Below are positions 1 through 9,628 of a stretch of DNA of 64,000 nt, piece after piece (the first letter of the stretch is position 1; each line of letters begins with the position of its first letter). The notes under the pieces are model-generated. The model was given only the letters and a program-made list of their open reading frames with translations. It ran no database searches and was not told the DNA's origin. The translations under genes were made by a program, and so were the position numbers. This DNA is from Corallochytrium limacisporum (taxonomy: Eukaryota; Opisthokonta): assembly GCA_002811645.1 (NCBI GenBank), contig PDIP01000122.1, forward strand, positions 108,235-172,234, given 5' to 3'.

Positions 1-501
1 AGTTGTTCATTGGCGTAAACAATTGGCGGGGATTCGCGGTTTTCACAAGCCAAACCCACCCCCTCCTCGGGTCGGGGCGTTCTCACTTCGGTGTGCTCCG
101 GAGCCGCCCAGAAGAGAAACGGAGACGAAGCCCACCCCGGGACGGACCTGGAGACACAGTTCCACTTGAGCGATGGGTGACGACAGCGGAAGGAACGGTG
201 TGCGTGTGAGAGAATTCCGGGGGGAGTGAGTTGGATATGGGAGAGTATGTCATCAGAGATTGTATCTACGTTGCTCCCCCTTCTGGCGACTGTAAGCGAT
301 ATGGTAAATGAAGATCACCAGTTACATATTTGGATGACTACATATCTTTTCACTTGTCAATATCCGGAAAAGACTCCCTTCAGTATCCCTGCCACGCGGG
401 TTAGTTGTCACGGACCAGAAAACGGCGATACAGGTGGACAATATGAAGTGACTTGAGGAAATAGATCTTGTAAAGACTGAGCAAAGTCAAGACAGACGAA
501 G
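1..501. other. Non-coding stretch upstream of the ABC transporter
   Basis: No convincing gene is visible. The open frames here lack an ATG start or resemble no protein family. The stretch presumably holds the promoter and 5' leader of the ABC transporter. The window begins here, so part of another gene's flank may lie to the left. Confidence 0.5.
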
Positions 502-2898
502 ATGTTCGGGCTCTATTGTGGGCACTTGCGGTCGACGAGCCGAAGGCTGACCCTCAGCGTTTTTGCGCCCCCGATCACTATTAAATTCAAGGGCTACCAT
601 GTTTCCAGGACTGCAACTCTGATACATGGAGGCTCGCTGCAACCGATGATTGGTAATGACTACTTGATCGGTGGAAGGCCTCTGCTGTTCATGGGTCTAT
701 CGAGCAAGATCAGCAACACCTACGCCAACCACACTACGCAGACAGTTGGATTGTCCATGCGGCTGTTCCACACCAACGGGCGCCGTCAGCTGATGCAGCA
801 GCAGCAGTACATGACCAAGAGTCAACAGATGCGCAAGCGCTCTGTGGTCAATCCTGGGTCCTCAAAAGTGACAAGAACGATCAACGGTCGAGTGATCACC
901 AGCAGCAACTGGTCGTCGACCCGTAAACCATTGCTCGCTTTTCCGCTGCTAGCCCGTGCCTTTGGCAGTAGTGCGAAAAAGAAAGCTAAGGACGGCGTTG
1001 GCAAGTCTACGGAATTGAAGAAGGACACGGGCTTTTGGCGGCTGCTTGCATTCGCGAAGCCTGAATATGGACGGCTCGGCATTGCGGTTGGTTTGCTTCT
1101 GATCTCTTCAGCAGTGACAATGAGTGTGCCCTTTGGTCTCGGCAAACTGATTGACCTCATCTTCAACGCTCCGGACGCCAAACAACAGCTAGCCACTATC
1201 TCCAAGTACCTGCTTGGCATCTTCGTGGTTGGTGGAGTGGCCAACTTCGGCCGCATCTATATGATCCAGACCAGCGGCCAGCGCATCATTGCCCGCCTCC
1301 GCAACGGCCTGTTTGGCAGCATGATGAAGCAGGAAGCTGCATATTACGATAAGAATCGAACGGGAGAACTTATTAATCGCCTGTCCAGCGATACTGTGGT
1401 TGTGGGTAAGGCCTTTAGCGACAATATTTCCGACGGAATGCGCAGCATTGCACAGGCAATGGGTTCCTTTGGCATGATGCTGTACATGAGCCCCAAGCTG
1501 ACTGCTGTTGTGTTCATGATTGTGCCGCCAGTGGTTGGCTTGAGCATGCTCTACGGTCGGTTCGTGAAGCAAATCAGTGCCAATGTGCAGTCAGCATTGG
1601 CTGATGCGAACACTGTGGCAGAGGAACGGATCTCTAACATTCGGACGGTCCGCGCATTTAGCGGAGAGAAAATGGAAGAGAAAGAGTACGCGCGGACTGT
1701 GGATAAGGCGTACGAACTGTCCAAGAGTGAGGCGGTGGCAAAGGGTATCTTTTATGGCAGTGCTGGGTTCACGGGTAATGTGATTATGCTCTCTGTGCTC
1801 TGGTACGGTGGAACCATGATGATGGACGGTGAGATTACCGTGGGCAATCTTACGAGCTTCTTGCTATACGCTGCATACGTGGGTATATCAACTGTCGGTT
1901 TATCGAGCTTCTACGGTGAGCTTATGAAGGGGGTCGGTGCCTCCACGCGTCTCTGGGAGATTATGGACCGCGAACCACATATCTCCCACAGTGGAGGACA
2001 GGTAATTCCTGCAGATCAATTTAAGGGTCGCGTGGAATTCCAGGACGTTGGTTTCCACTATCCCACACGGTCGGACAAGGCTGTCTTTGACGGCCTGAAC
2101 CTGGACATTGAACCGGGACATATCACTGCCATTGTCGGCAGCAGTGGTAGCGGTAAGAGTACGCTTGCATGGCTAATTCTGCGCCTCTACGACGTTCCTA
2201 AAGGTCGCATTGCCATCGACGGGCGGGACATTAAGGATCTGGATGTGCTCTGGTTGCGCGGTCAGATCTCCATTGTCAACCAGGAGCCTGTGCTGTTCTC
2301 TTCATCCATCCATGATAACATTGCCTATTCGAAACCGGACGCCTCTCAGGATGAGGTGATTCAGGCTGCTAAGCAGGCAAATGCCCTCGATTTCATCCAT
2401 TCCTTCCCCCAAGGATTTGACACCAAGGCCGGTGAGCGTGGTGCACAGATTAGTGGAGGTCAGAAGCAGCGCATTGCCATTGCCCGCGCCATTTTGCGCA
2501 ATCCCAAGCTCCTGATTCTCGATGAGGCGACCAGTGCACTAGATAGCGAGAGCGAGCACCTGGTCCAACAGGCACTAGAGAATGTCATGCACCACCGCAC
2601 CACCATTGTCATTGCACACCGTCTGTCCACCATTAAGAATGCTGACAAGATCGTGTTACTGAATGAGGGCAAAGTTGCGGATATGGGAACCTACGACGAA
2701 TTGATCAAGCGCAGTAAATTCTTTAAGGCCCTCATCGACCGGCAGCGGTTCCAGGGTAGCGCGGCAGGGCAAGATGCAGCAGCCATTGTCGCATCTCAGG
2801 ACGCCGAGATCATTCTTGACACGGCTGTCAGTGACAACTCCGTAGATCAGGAAGTTCGTGACAATGAACGTACGACCAAGGGTGGGCCATCCTCATGA
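502..2898 (+). CDS. ABCB10: Mitochondrial ABC half-transporter, ABCB10-like
   Basis: A 798-residue ABC half-transporter that should form a homodimer in the mitochondrial inner membrane. The first ~175 residues are rich in Ser, Thr, Arg and Gln with few acids, as expected of a long mitochondrial targeting region. A six-helix transmembrane domain follows (about residues 190-490), with the family stretches TGELINRLSSDT and AEERISNIRTVRAF that are very close to animal ABCB10. The nucleotide-binding domain is complete: Walker A GSSGSGKST near residue 546, Q-loop NQEP, signature ISGGQKQR near 650, Walker B LLILDEATSALD and H-loop IAHRLST near 705. ABCB10 acts in haem synthesis and oxidative-stress protection; fungal Mdl1, a peptide exporter, is the closest alternative. 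The ATG at 502 opens the basic presequence. The gene is convergent with the myosin, 226 bases apart. Confidence 0.93.
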   Translation: MFGLYCGHLRSTSRRLTLSVFAPPITIKFKGYHVSRTATLIHGGSLQPMIGNDYLIGGRPLLFMGLSSKISNTYANHTTQTVGLSMRLFHTNGRRQLMQQQQYMTKSQQMRKRSVVNPGSSKVTRTINGRVITSSNWSSTRKPLLAFPLLARAFGSSAKKKAKDGVGKSTELKKDTGFWRLLAFAKPEYGRLGIAVGLLLISSAVTMSVPFGLGKLIDLIFNAPDAKQQLATISKYLLGIFVVGGVANFGRIYMIQTSGQRIIARLRNGLFGSMMKQEAAYYDKNRTGELINRLSSDTVVVGKAFSDNISDGMRSIAQAMGSFGMMLYMSPKLTAVVFMIVPPVVGLSMLYGRFVKQISANVQSALADANTVAEERISNIRTVRAFSGEKMEEKEYARTVDKAYELSKSEAVAKGIFYGSAGFTGNVIMLSVLWYGGTMMMDGEITVGNLTSFLLYAAYVGISTVGLSSFYGELMKGVGASTRLWEIMDREPHISHSGGQVIPADQFKGRVEFQDVGFHYPTRSDKAVFDGLNLDIEPGHITAIVGSSGSGKSTLAWLILRLYDVPKGRIAIDGRDIKDLDVLWLRGQISIVNQEPVLFSSSIHDNIAYSKPDASQDEVIQAAKQANALDFIHSFPQGFDTKAGERGAQISGGQKQRIAIARAILRNPKLLILDEATSALDSESEHLVQQALENVMHHRTTIVIAHRLSTIKNADKIVLLNEGKVADMGTYDELIKRSKFFKALIDRQRFQGSAAGQDAAAIVASQDAEIILDTAVSDNSVDQEVRDNERTTKGGPSS

Positions 2899-3124
2899 TC
2901 GAAGCATTTAGTCTTTTTCGCGATCAATGCCATTTCCAGAGTTGTACCAACACAACACTGAAAACTACACTAATAGTGATCAGAGAATCACTTTGGACAC
3001 TGCGATGAAGACCATTGCATGTGTTGCACGAACATGACACTGCCACCATTACATATATTTCATTTTATACAGCAAATTTTGTATTTGTTGATTTACTAGC
3101 AGTAACTTCAAACAGTTGCGGGTT

Positions 3125-6100
3125 CTAAGGTTCAGTTTTCTTCGCAGTTGTGTAGAGCGCAGAGTCAGTGGCAGCCTTTTGACGCGAGCTACCACCTGCG
3201 GATGCACGAGCCTCTGCGCTCTGCGGTTCCTGAGCAGGTGATTCTGTGGCAGGCTGGGCCGACCCTGCGGTCTGCTGTGTGACATGAACACTACCGTAGC
3301 CTGCCTTCTGCGCGGCAGCGGCCTGCTTTGCGGCCCGGCGGCCACCTTTGGCAGCTGACGATTTGTTGCCCCCGCCGCGGCGGAAAGTACCGCGCAGAGT
3401 TCCACGCTTAGTGCCACGGGCGTGCTCCTCACGATCGATCGAGACACCGTAGGCGGTTATTAGATCGCTAATTTCGTCGGCGGACCGGGATGTGAACTTG
3501 ACGCTCACTGCTTCTCCAGTAGCGGCGGCCCGTCCTTTGACAACAATCCGATCGTCCCTGGCGTACCAATTCGAAATATCGCCGTAATTGACCCGTGTGA
3601 GCAGCCCGCGATTCCTGGCTTCGTAGATTTCAATGCGTTCTGGACTGATGCCAATGACAATGGACTTGGACGACTTACCAAAGACCTGTTTGCCATCAAA
3701 GTAGGCCACGCCAGCTGCGGAATGCTTCTTGAGCAGGTCAAGGAGCGATCGCTTAGCCTTACCAGCGGGAAGGGAACGATTTTCGCGGTACGCCTTCTGG
3801 AAATCAAGCACAAGTTGATCCATATCTTGATTTGGCAAGAGATCAGTGGGCATCAAACGCTGTACACGACGCTTGACCTGCGATGTGGTCGGTGGCAGAT
3901 CATCCCCGTACTTGACGATGTACTGGTACACCGCACACATAATCGCCTCTTGTCGACTCACGTCGTAGTAGCCCTTATGTAGATTGGGAATGGTCTGCCA
4001 GTAGTGGAACAGATTGTCTGCAACAGGGTCTTCACCTATCTCATCCGCACGCCATGCACGTCGCCGGATCAGGACGTGGAAGGGTGCGTCAATCCGAATG
4101 TTATTCACCACGATCACACGGTTCATGAAATCAAAGAGGAAGCAGTCACGGTGCATGCATGCGGTCAGACCTTCTTCTGGGAACCGCACAAAGAGCGCAA
4201 AACCGTCTAAACTGCGGAAGTCCAGGTCATGGGCAACCTGCGTGAGCAGATCTCCGCGTCGCGTGTAGCTGAAGACTTCATAGCGACGGTAGGACGTATC
4301 GGGTAGGTGTACCTCGACATGGATTGGCTTAGCATTGTTGCGCACCGATTCATACTCAAGCGGGTGTAGCAGAGATTCGCGCTTTGGAAGGCGGCGTATC
4401 TTGTGGAGGCGAGTCAAGCAGGCCGCGGCAATGCGACGGCTGCTGTTGCAGTTCAGGATGGATTCAATGTAGCTAATCAGAATTGGTGTCGGGTATGTTA
4501 CACCACATAACGCAAACATGAGCTCCCAACCCTTGGCTTCACTTACCGTGTTGCTATTGTTGGTGATCTGCTTGGTCACCTGACTAAAGATCTCATCGCG
4601 CAAGGCATCCACCTTGATGGCCAGGCCAACGACATTGTTGAGTAATTCAAAGTCAGAGACGTTGGATTTCCGACTCATGTCCCCCATGAAGCGTAGAATG
4701 GAACGATTACCGGCCAACGCGGCCTTCTCCAGCTCCGGATCTTCGGCCACATGCTTTAGGCACGCCTTAGGCAACTCATTCTTGTCCCATTCCCAGGGCA
4801 GTGTTACGTTCTTCTTGCGATCCGGGCGCTGAGTAAAGTAGTCTGCTGCAAACTCTTCTAGAGTGTTGTGCTGGAACACTGCCTGCACAAAAACTAGGGA
4901 AGAATTAGAGATGACATTCATCATCTCCGGGGTTGGCTTCTCATTCACGGGCAGAACATGGACGTAGGAGAGAGGAAAGTAACCCGCAGCACCAGTGCGC
5001 TCGCATTCGCCATAGCACAGACCGCGCCCCTTAGTTGGGCGCTTGAGTATGGTGATCAAATCTCCCGGGCGGAAGCTAAGCAGTGACGGATCGTCGGGCG
5101 ACTTGAAGTTGACCTTGGCAACCGCATACTTCGAACGCTTGCCATGCTCACGGAGAATATCAGTGATGAATTCCTTGAAATCATTCGACTCGCAAACCAT
5201 AATGAAGGTGACACCGCTGAACGTGCGCACAATTATGGGTCGGGTTTTGTGACTGCCGAGGCGGTAGCCCTCTTCAATTGCGATAATGTCCGCATAGGCA
5301 ACCTTGGACATAATTTCCAGATTCTCGTTAATCACAAAAATACCCATCCGTCCTACGGCTACCGCCACTGCATCGTCCGGTGAGTACGGCTTGAGGAACT
5401 TAATGTCCTTGTAGATGCGCGTGAATTGCAGGGGGTACTGCTTCACAATATAGTCAATCATTAATTGCTGTACCTCCAAGCTGGAGGCCTTCCGTTGGGC
5501 AAACGAAGAGTTCTTGATCACTTCCGCCGCGGCACGGATCCACTTCTCTGGCTTAATCTCATCGCCCTGAGGCAGCCATCCTGGGATGACTTCCTCAATA
5601 TTCCGAGCATTGCGCTTGGAGATGCCACCGAACTCAATGTATATGCGCATTGCCAAATAGTTGACCAAGACTTCGTCACGCGGTGGGTAGGCACCAGAAG
5701 CCACACCAAAGGTAATCTGCAAGTACTCCAGTTGTACACTGACAGCATCCAAATCCTCGTTCCAGGGAGGGAACATCTCCTTCTTGTAGTAAATGACGAA
5801 GCGATTATCACGTGCAGGAATGCCCATCTGTTCTCCGCGGCGTTCTGCCCGGGCAACCCAATCAAGGATCTTGTTGTTGCCACTGCCAATGCAAGTGCCA
5901 ATGCCGGAGACACTGATAAAGAGAGAAAATCCGTAGCGGTTCTGCTGGCGCAGTTGACTCTTGATCATATGCACTACTTCCTTCGCGGTAGTGCTCATGT
6001 CAATCACAAAGTTGTGGCTGCGGTCATCCACAAACATAACCTTGATTGCAATCGGTTGGCGTAATTTGACCATGTTTGTCTCGTAGACTGATGGAGAGTG

Positions 6101-9100
6101 TAGCCGTGGACCGTTCATGATGCATCTTTCCAGTGTGTACTGTGCACGCTCGACAAACTTCCGTGGCGCAAAGTACAGGACTGCACGAAGTGTGGGCAGG
6201 AACCGCTGGGACGGGGGGAAACAACCCATGACCAGGATCAGCAAGATGAAACCACGGATGCGACTGGACGCAGAAGGATTGCGGTGTAGCTGCTTGATGA
6301 TCTGGCAGAGAATCTCATCGCGCATGTTAGGGTCCACAATGCCGGGTTCAATGATGGCTCGCAGGCGTCCGTTCATGGCTCCCGGTTTGCGATCATCGAC
6401 CACAATATCATCCTCCTTGCGCAAATCAGATGCCTCGTGAGCATGGAGGCCACTGAGCTGACCAAGGGAACTGACGCTGTCCCTGTCGTCGTCCTTTTTC
6501 TTCTTCATCAGGCCAAACAATGAGCCACGGGAGCTGCTCCGGCTCATTCCGCTGTCGCCATTTAAGTCCCCGAGACTGATGTTAGAGCCGCGCTTCTTCC
6601 TGCCATCCTTGTCTTGGCCCATGCCATTAAGCGAAGTATTACTGCCACGAATGGAGCTAACCAGGGATGAATTGGACAGGCGGCCCTCCTTGCGTGCATT
6701 CTTGCTCTTTCTGCAAGGTCGGTTGTCCACAGGGCTGTCGAGATCGGCATCTTCAGCTGAGATTGCGAAGTACTTGGGCTCCACAATATCACCCATGAAT
6801 TTTTGAATGTGCACAAAGATCTTGAGGGCCCGTCGACGCATCTGCTCCGTACGTAGAGCCAGCAACGGACGCTTGAGCGGTTGACGCGTGTAGAACGGGT
6901 CGAGACCATTAAAGTACTGACGTGCAAAGAGCTTGAAATTATTTGCGGAAATGTCGTCAGCAGGCTCCGGATCGGTCTCCATTATCGAAGTTGTGTTCTC
7001 ACCCTCCTCCTCATCGTCCTCAACAATCGGCTCTGGTTCCTGCTCTAAGAAATCGAAAGCACTAGAAATCATGGCAGTAGCCTGCATGAGCATTATATCA
7101 TCCATCTGATTGGCATTGTACTGTGCCATGCGCAAAGCCCGAGCCTCATCCTGTGCCTTAATGTACTTTTGCTGAGCCAGCCACTGGCGCACCAGGTACC
7201 CTTTACTCATTGCCGTGAGCTTAGCCATGGTTTCGCGGAACAGTCTAATTCGACTAGCGCCCTTGTAAACACGCCAAGCATTCTGAAGCTTCCGCACGCA
7301 TACGCGGAGGTATAAATATTGTTCTCGAGCACGAGCGCAGCGGTACCATTTCTGTATGGCAATAGTGGCACTCCGTTTCTCAAGGAAGTGCTTCCGGTCA
7401 AGCCATGCGCGTGCAGCCCGCTGGATTTTTACGACGTACTTTCGCAGTGCCATTCCCTTCACGCGGCTCAGTTCTTCCGCCTGTTTCATCTTCAGGAAGA
7501 CCTTCGTGTATCCGATCTGCCAGTCCTGGTCCGGTAGCCCCTTGTTCAGAATTTCCTCACACTTTTCGTGCATCTCTACATTGCGGAAGCGGGCACTCGG
7601 AGCTACAATCCAGAACACATTCACAAAGTCGGCAAACTCGTAACGGATAGCGTAGCCGTTCTTGCGCACATTGATAGTCTCCATCATACCAGAGTATCGC
7701 AGCTGCTTCAGGACCAAACCGGATTTGAAATTCAGGGGCTTCTTTTCAGTGTTGGGTTTCACACAGCGAATAAAGGAAGGCTCAGCTTCAGCCAGCGTTT
7801 TCAGTAGAGACTGCAGAGACTTGGCAAAGCGAGCAGCAACTGACGTGCCTTTTTTCTTTGCACTAGCGCCCTGCTCAATCTCGCGAATCTGGTCCCTGAA
7901 AAGCTCAGTCAGTAGCGATAGATTAGAGTGAGTAACGACCCTAAGCAGATCCTGACCAAACCGATTCTTGTTCTTTTCCAGGAACCCCTCACAGTCGTAA
8001 TGGACATCGCCAGCGTAATGATGCACACCGAATACCGTGTCCTGACCGGGTAGCTTCTGATAGTACGGATCCTTGTTGTGGTTATCTTCAAGCTTCAGGT
8101 AGAGGGACTCATCGGTACCACGGGGGAAGAAGGTCTCTTCGTCAATCAGGTTGATAATACTAACTGGGCTATTAAACAACATCTTGAGACAAGGCTCATT
8201 GTCTTGGAAATCCAGCGTTTCCCAGTTGATGCCTTCCTCCCGATAAATGTCCTGCTCAATCTTGAACACAAACTGCACAAAAACCTGCTGCAGGGCTTCG
8301 TTCGCGTAGTTGATACACAACTGCTCAAAAGAATTTTGTTCAAAGACTTCAAACCCGAAAATGTCCAACACACCAATGCGTTGCCGCGTTGACGCTAATC
8401 CCTGACTAATCTTCATATTGATAGCATCTACTACTTCACTGAATAGTGACGCATAGACACCTTGGATCAGAATCTGTACATTCTTGGCAGCCTCGGCCAC
8501 AGAGATGGCATTCTTGTATGTTTCGTGGCGTAGCTTGGTGGTGCGGACACAAATTGCGTCCTCTAAATCAGACTTCTCCAAACCCAGTAGCGAGAGTGCT
8601 ACCTGTAGATGTGTAGAATCCTTGAGACTGGATCCATCTCCCTTTCCTGTAAATTCCAAGTTACCCAAATGCAACAACAGGGCCAAAACTGTAAAGTAAT
8701 CATCCATGCGATCGTCTGAAATGTTCAGTGCTTTCATACCAGCGATGACCTCTTGAAAATCCACTGCATCATCGACACCGTCAATGCTTACACAATCACC
8801 ACCAGTGAGAATCTTGAAGTCCTTGACGTTCTTTAGGAACAATCGACTCTTCAATGTTTCGCTCGCGCCCGCCACCAATTGGTAGAAAATATGGTAATTG
8901 CGCTCTCCCTTGGACTGAAACGTCAAACGACTACGTTCCAAAAGAAACTGTTGTGCTGACGCATGTGTAATATTACCACCCTTGAACTCTACCGATAAGA
9001 ACTTACCGAAGCGGGAGGAGTTGTCATTACGAAGGGTCTTTGCATTTCCTAGTGCCTCAAAAATTGGATTCGTCGCAGTCAGGAGACTTTCAATATCACT

Positions 9101-9628
9101 AGCTGCCCGACTGCAAAATATAAAGTAGCGCAGAGCGAGCTTGGTAGTCTCGGTCTTTCCTGCACCGGACTCACCGCTAATCAATAGAGCCTGTGGCTTG
9201 GAGTACTTGCGCATGCGCTCGTAGGCCTGATCACACACGGCGTAGACGTGTGGGTCACGGTCCTGCAGTTCGTTTCCCCGGTATTGTATCATGACTTTCT
9301 CTCCATAAATATCAAGCTGCTTGTATGGATTCAGTGCCACCAAAATCTGTGCCGTATATGTGTAAATGATGCCCTCCTGATATCTCTGGCGAAGATTATG
9401 CAACAGACCTCCATCATGGAGTTCCGGTAGATCTATCATATCGTTGTAGTGCCGTCTCATAGCGGGATTCATTGGCCGCAATTCTTCGAATTTTTCCCTT
9501 GGAATGAGCAAGATCCTTTCATCTTCATCTCGTACTTTCATGCCACCATTTGTTAGCGACAGAATACGGGCCCCCAAACGGACCTCGCCGCCAAGGGGAA
9601 CCCAAACCCAGTCACCCTTTCGGACCAT
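3125..9628 (-). CDS. MYO7: Unconventional myosin, class VII-type (motor-IQ-MyTH4-FERM-SH3-MyTH4-FERM)
   Basis: A 2,167-residue actin motor in one open frame. The motor domain occupies about residues 65-710, with P-loop GESGAGKT at 152-159, switch I NDNSSRFGK and switch II DIFGFE. About four IQ motifs follow (710-810), then a short acidic linker with no long coiled coil. The tail has MyTH4-1 (from ~900), FERM-1 (~1190-1490), SH3 (~1507-1562), MyTH4-2 (~1590-1750) and FERM-2 (~1765-2070), the order seen in animal myosin VII. MyTH4-1 is split by a Ser-rich basic insertion (~960-1085). The last ~95 residues are Gly/Lys/Arg/Ala-rich and lie beyond FERM-2. In this class the MyTH4-FERM tails bind membrane adhesion receptors, microtubules or bundle cargo in actin protrusions such as filopodia. 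Fungi lack this class. The start is an ATG in an A-rich context followed by the usual N-terminal SH3-like fold. Confidence 0.95.
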   Translation of the reverse strand: MVRKGDWVWVPLGGEVRLGARILSLTNGGMKVRDEDERILLIPREKFEELRPMNPAMRRHYNDMIDLPELHDGGLLHNLRQRYQEGIIYTYTAQILVALNPYKQLDIYGEKVMIQYRGNELQDRDPHVYAVCDQAYERMRKYSKPQALLISGESGAGKTETTKLALRYFIFCSRAASDIESLLTATNPIFEALGNAKTLRNDNSSRFGKFLSVEFKGGNITHASAQQFLLERSRLTFQSKGERNYHIFYQLVAGASETLKSRLFLKNVKDFKILTGGDCVSIDGVDDAVDFQEVIAGMKALNISDDRMDDYFTVLALLLHLGNLEFTGKGDGSSLKDSTHLQVALSLLGLEKSDLEDAICVRTTKLRHETYKNAISVAEAAKNVQILIQGVYASLFSEVVDAINMKISQGLASTRQRIGVLDIFGFEVFEQNSFEQLCINYANEALQQVFVQFVFKIEQDIYREEGINWETLDFQDNEPCLKMLFNSPVSIINLIDEETFFPRGTDESLYLKLEDNHNKDPYYQKLPGQDTVFGVHHYAGDVHYDCEGFLEKNKNRFGQDLLRVVTHSNLSLLTELFRDQIREIEQGASAKKKGTSVAARFAKSLQSLLKTLAEAEPSFIRCVKPNTEKKPLNFKSGLVLKQLRYSGMMETINVRKNGYAIRYEFADFVNVFWIVAPSARFRNVEMHEKCEEILNKGLPDQDWQIGYTKVFLKMKQAEELSRVKGMALRKYVVKIQRAARAWLDRKHFLEKRSATIAIQKWYRCARAREQYLYLRVCVRKLQNAWRVYKGASRIRLFRETMAKLTAMSKGYLVRQWLAQQKYIKAQDEARALRMAQYNANQMDDIMLMQATAMISSAFDFLEQEPEPIVEDDEEEGENTTSIMETDPEPADDISANNFKLFARQYFNGLDPFYTRQPLKRPLLALRTEQMRRRALKIFVHIQKFMGDIVEPKYFAISAEDADLDSPVDNRPCRKSKNARKEGRLSNSSLVSSIRGSNTSLNGMGQDKDGRKKRGSNISLGDLNGDSGMSRSSSRGSLFGLMKKKKDDDRDSVSSLGQLSGLHAHEASDLRKEDDIVVDDRKPGAMNGRLRAIIEPGIVDPNMRDEILCQIIKQLHRNPSASSRIRGFILLILVMGCFPPSQRFLPTLRAVLYFAPRKFVERAQYTLERCIMNGPRLHSPSVYETNMVKLRQPIAIKVMFVDDRSHNFVIDMSTTAKEVVHMIKSQLRQQNRYGFSLFISVSGIGTCIGSGNNKILDWVARAERRGEQMGIPARDNRFVIYYKKEMFPPWNEDLDAVSVQLEYLQITFGVASGAYPPRDEVLVNYLAMRIYIEFGGISKRNARNIEEVIPGWLPQGDEIKPEKWIRAAAEVIKNSSFAQRKASSLEVQQLMIDYIVKQYPLQFTRIYKDIKFLKPYSPDDAVAVAVGRMGIFVINENLEIMSKVAYADIIAIEEGYRLGSHKTRPIIVRTFSGVTFIMVCESNDFKEFITDILREHGKRSKYAVAKVNFKSPDDPSLLSFRPGDLITILKRPTKGRGLCYGECERTGAAGYFPLSYVHVLPVNEKPTPEMMNVISNSSLVFVQAVFQHNTLEEFAADYFTQRPDRKKNVTLPWEWDKNELPKACLKHVAEDPELEKAALAGNRSILRFMGDMSRKSNVSDFELLNNVVGLAIKVDALRDEIFSQVTKQITNNSNTVSEAKGWELMFALCGVTYPTPILISYIESILNCNSSRRIAAACLTRLHKIRRLPKRESLLHPLEYESVRNNAKPIHVEVHLPDTSYRRYEVFSYTRRGDLLTQVAHDLDFRSLDGFALFVRFPEEGLTACMHRDCFLFDFMNRVIVVNNIRIDAPFHVLIRRRAWRADEIGEDPVADNLFHYWQTIPNLHKGYYDVSRQEAIMCAVYQYIVKYGDDLPPTTSQVKRRVQRLMPTDLLPNQDMDQLVLDFQKAYRENRSLPAGKAKRSLLDLLKKHSAAGVAYFDGKQVFGKSSKSIVIGISPERIEIYEARNRGLLTRVNYGDISNWYARDDRIVVKGRAAATGEAVSVKFTSRSADEISDLITAYGVSIDREEHARGTKRGTLRGTFRRGGGNKSSAAKGGRRAAKQAAAAQKAGYGSVHVTQQTAGSAQPATESPAQEPQSAEARASAGGSSRQKAATDSALYTTAKKTEP

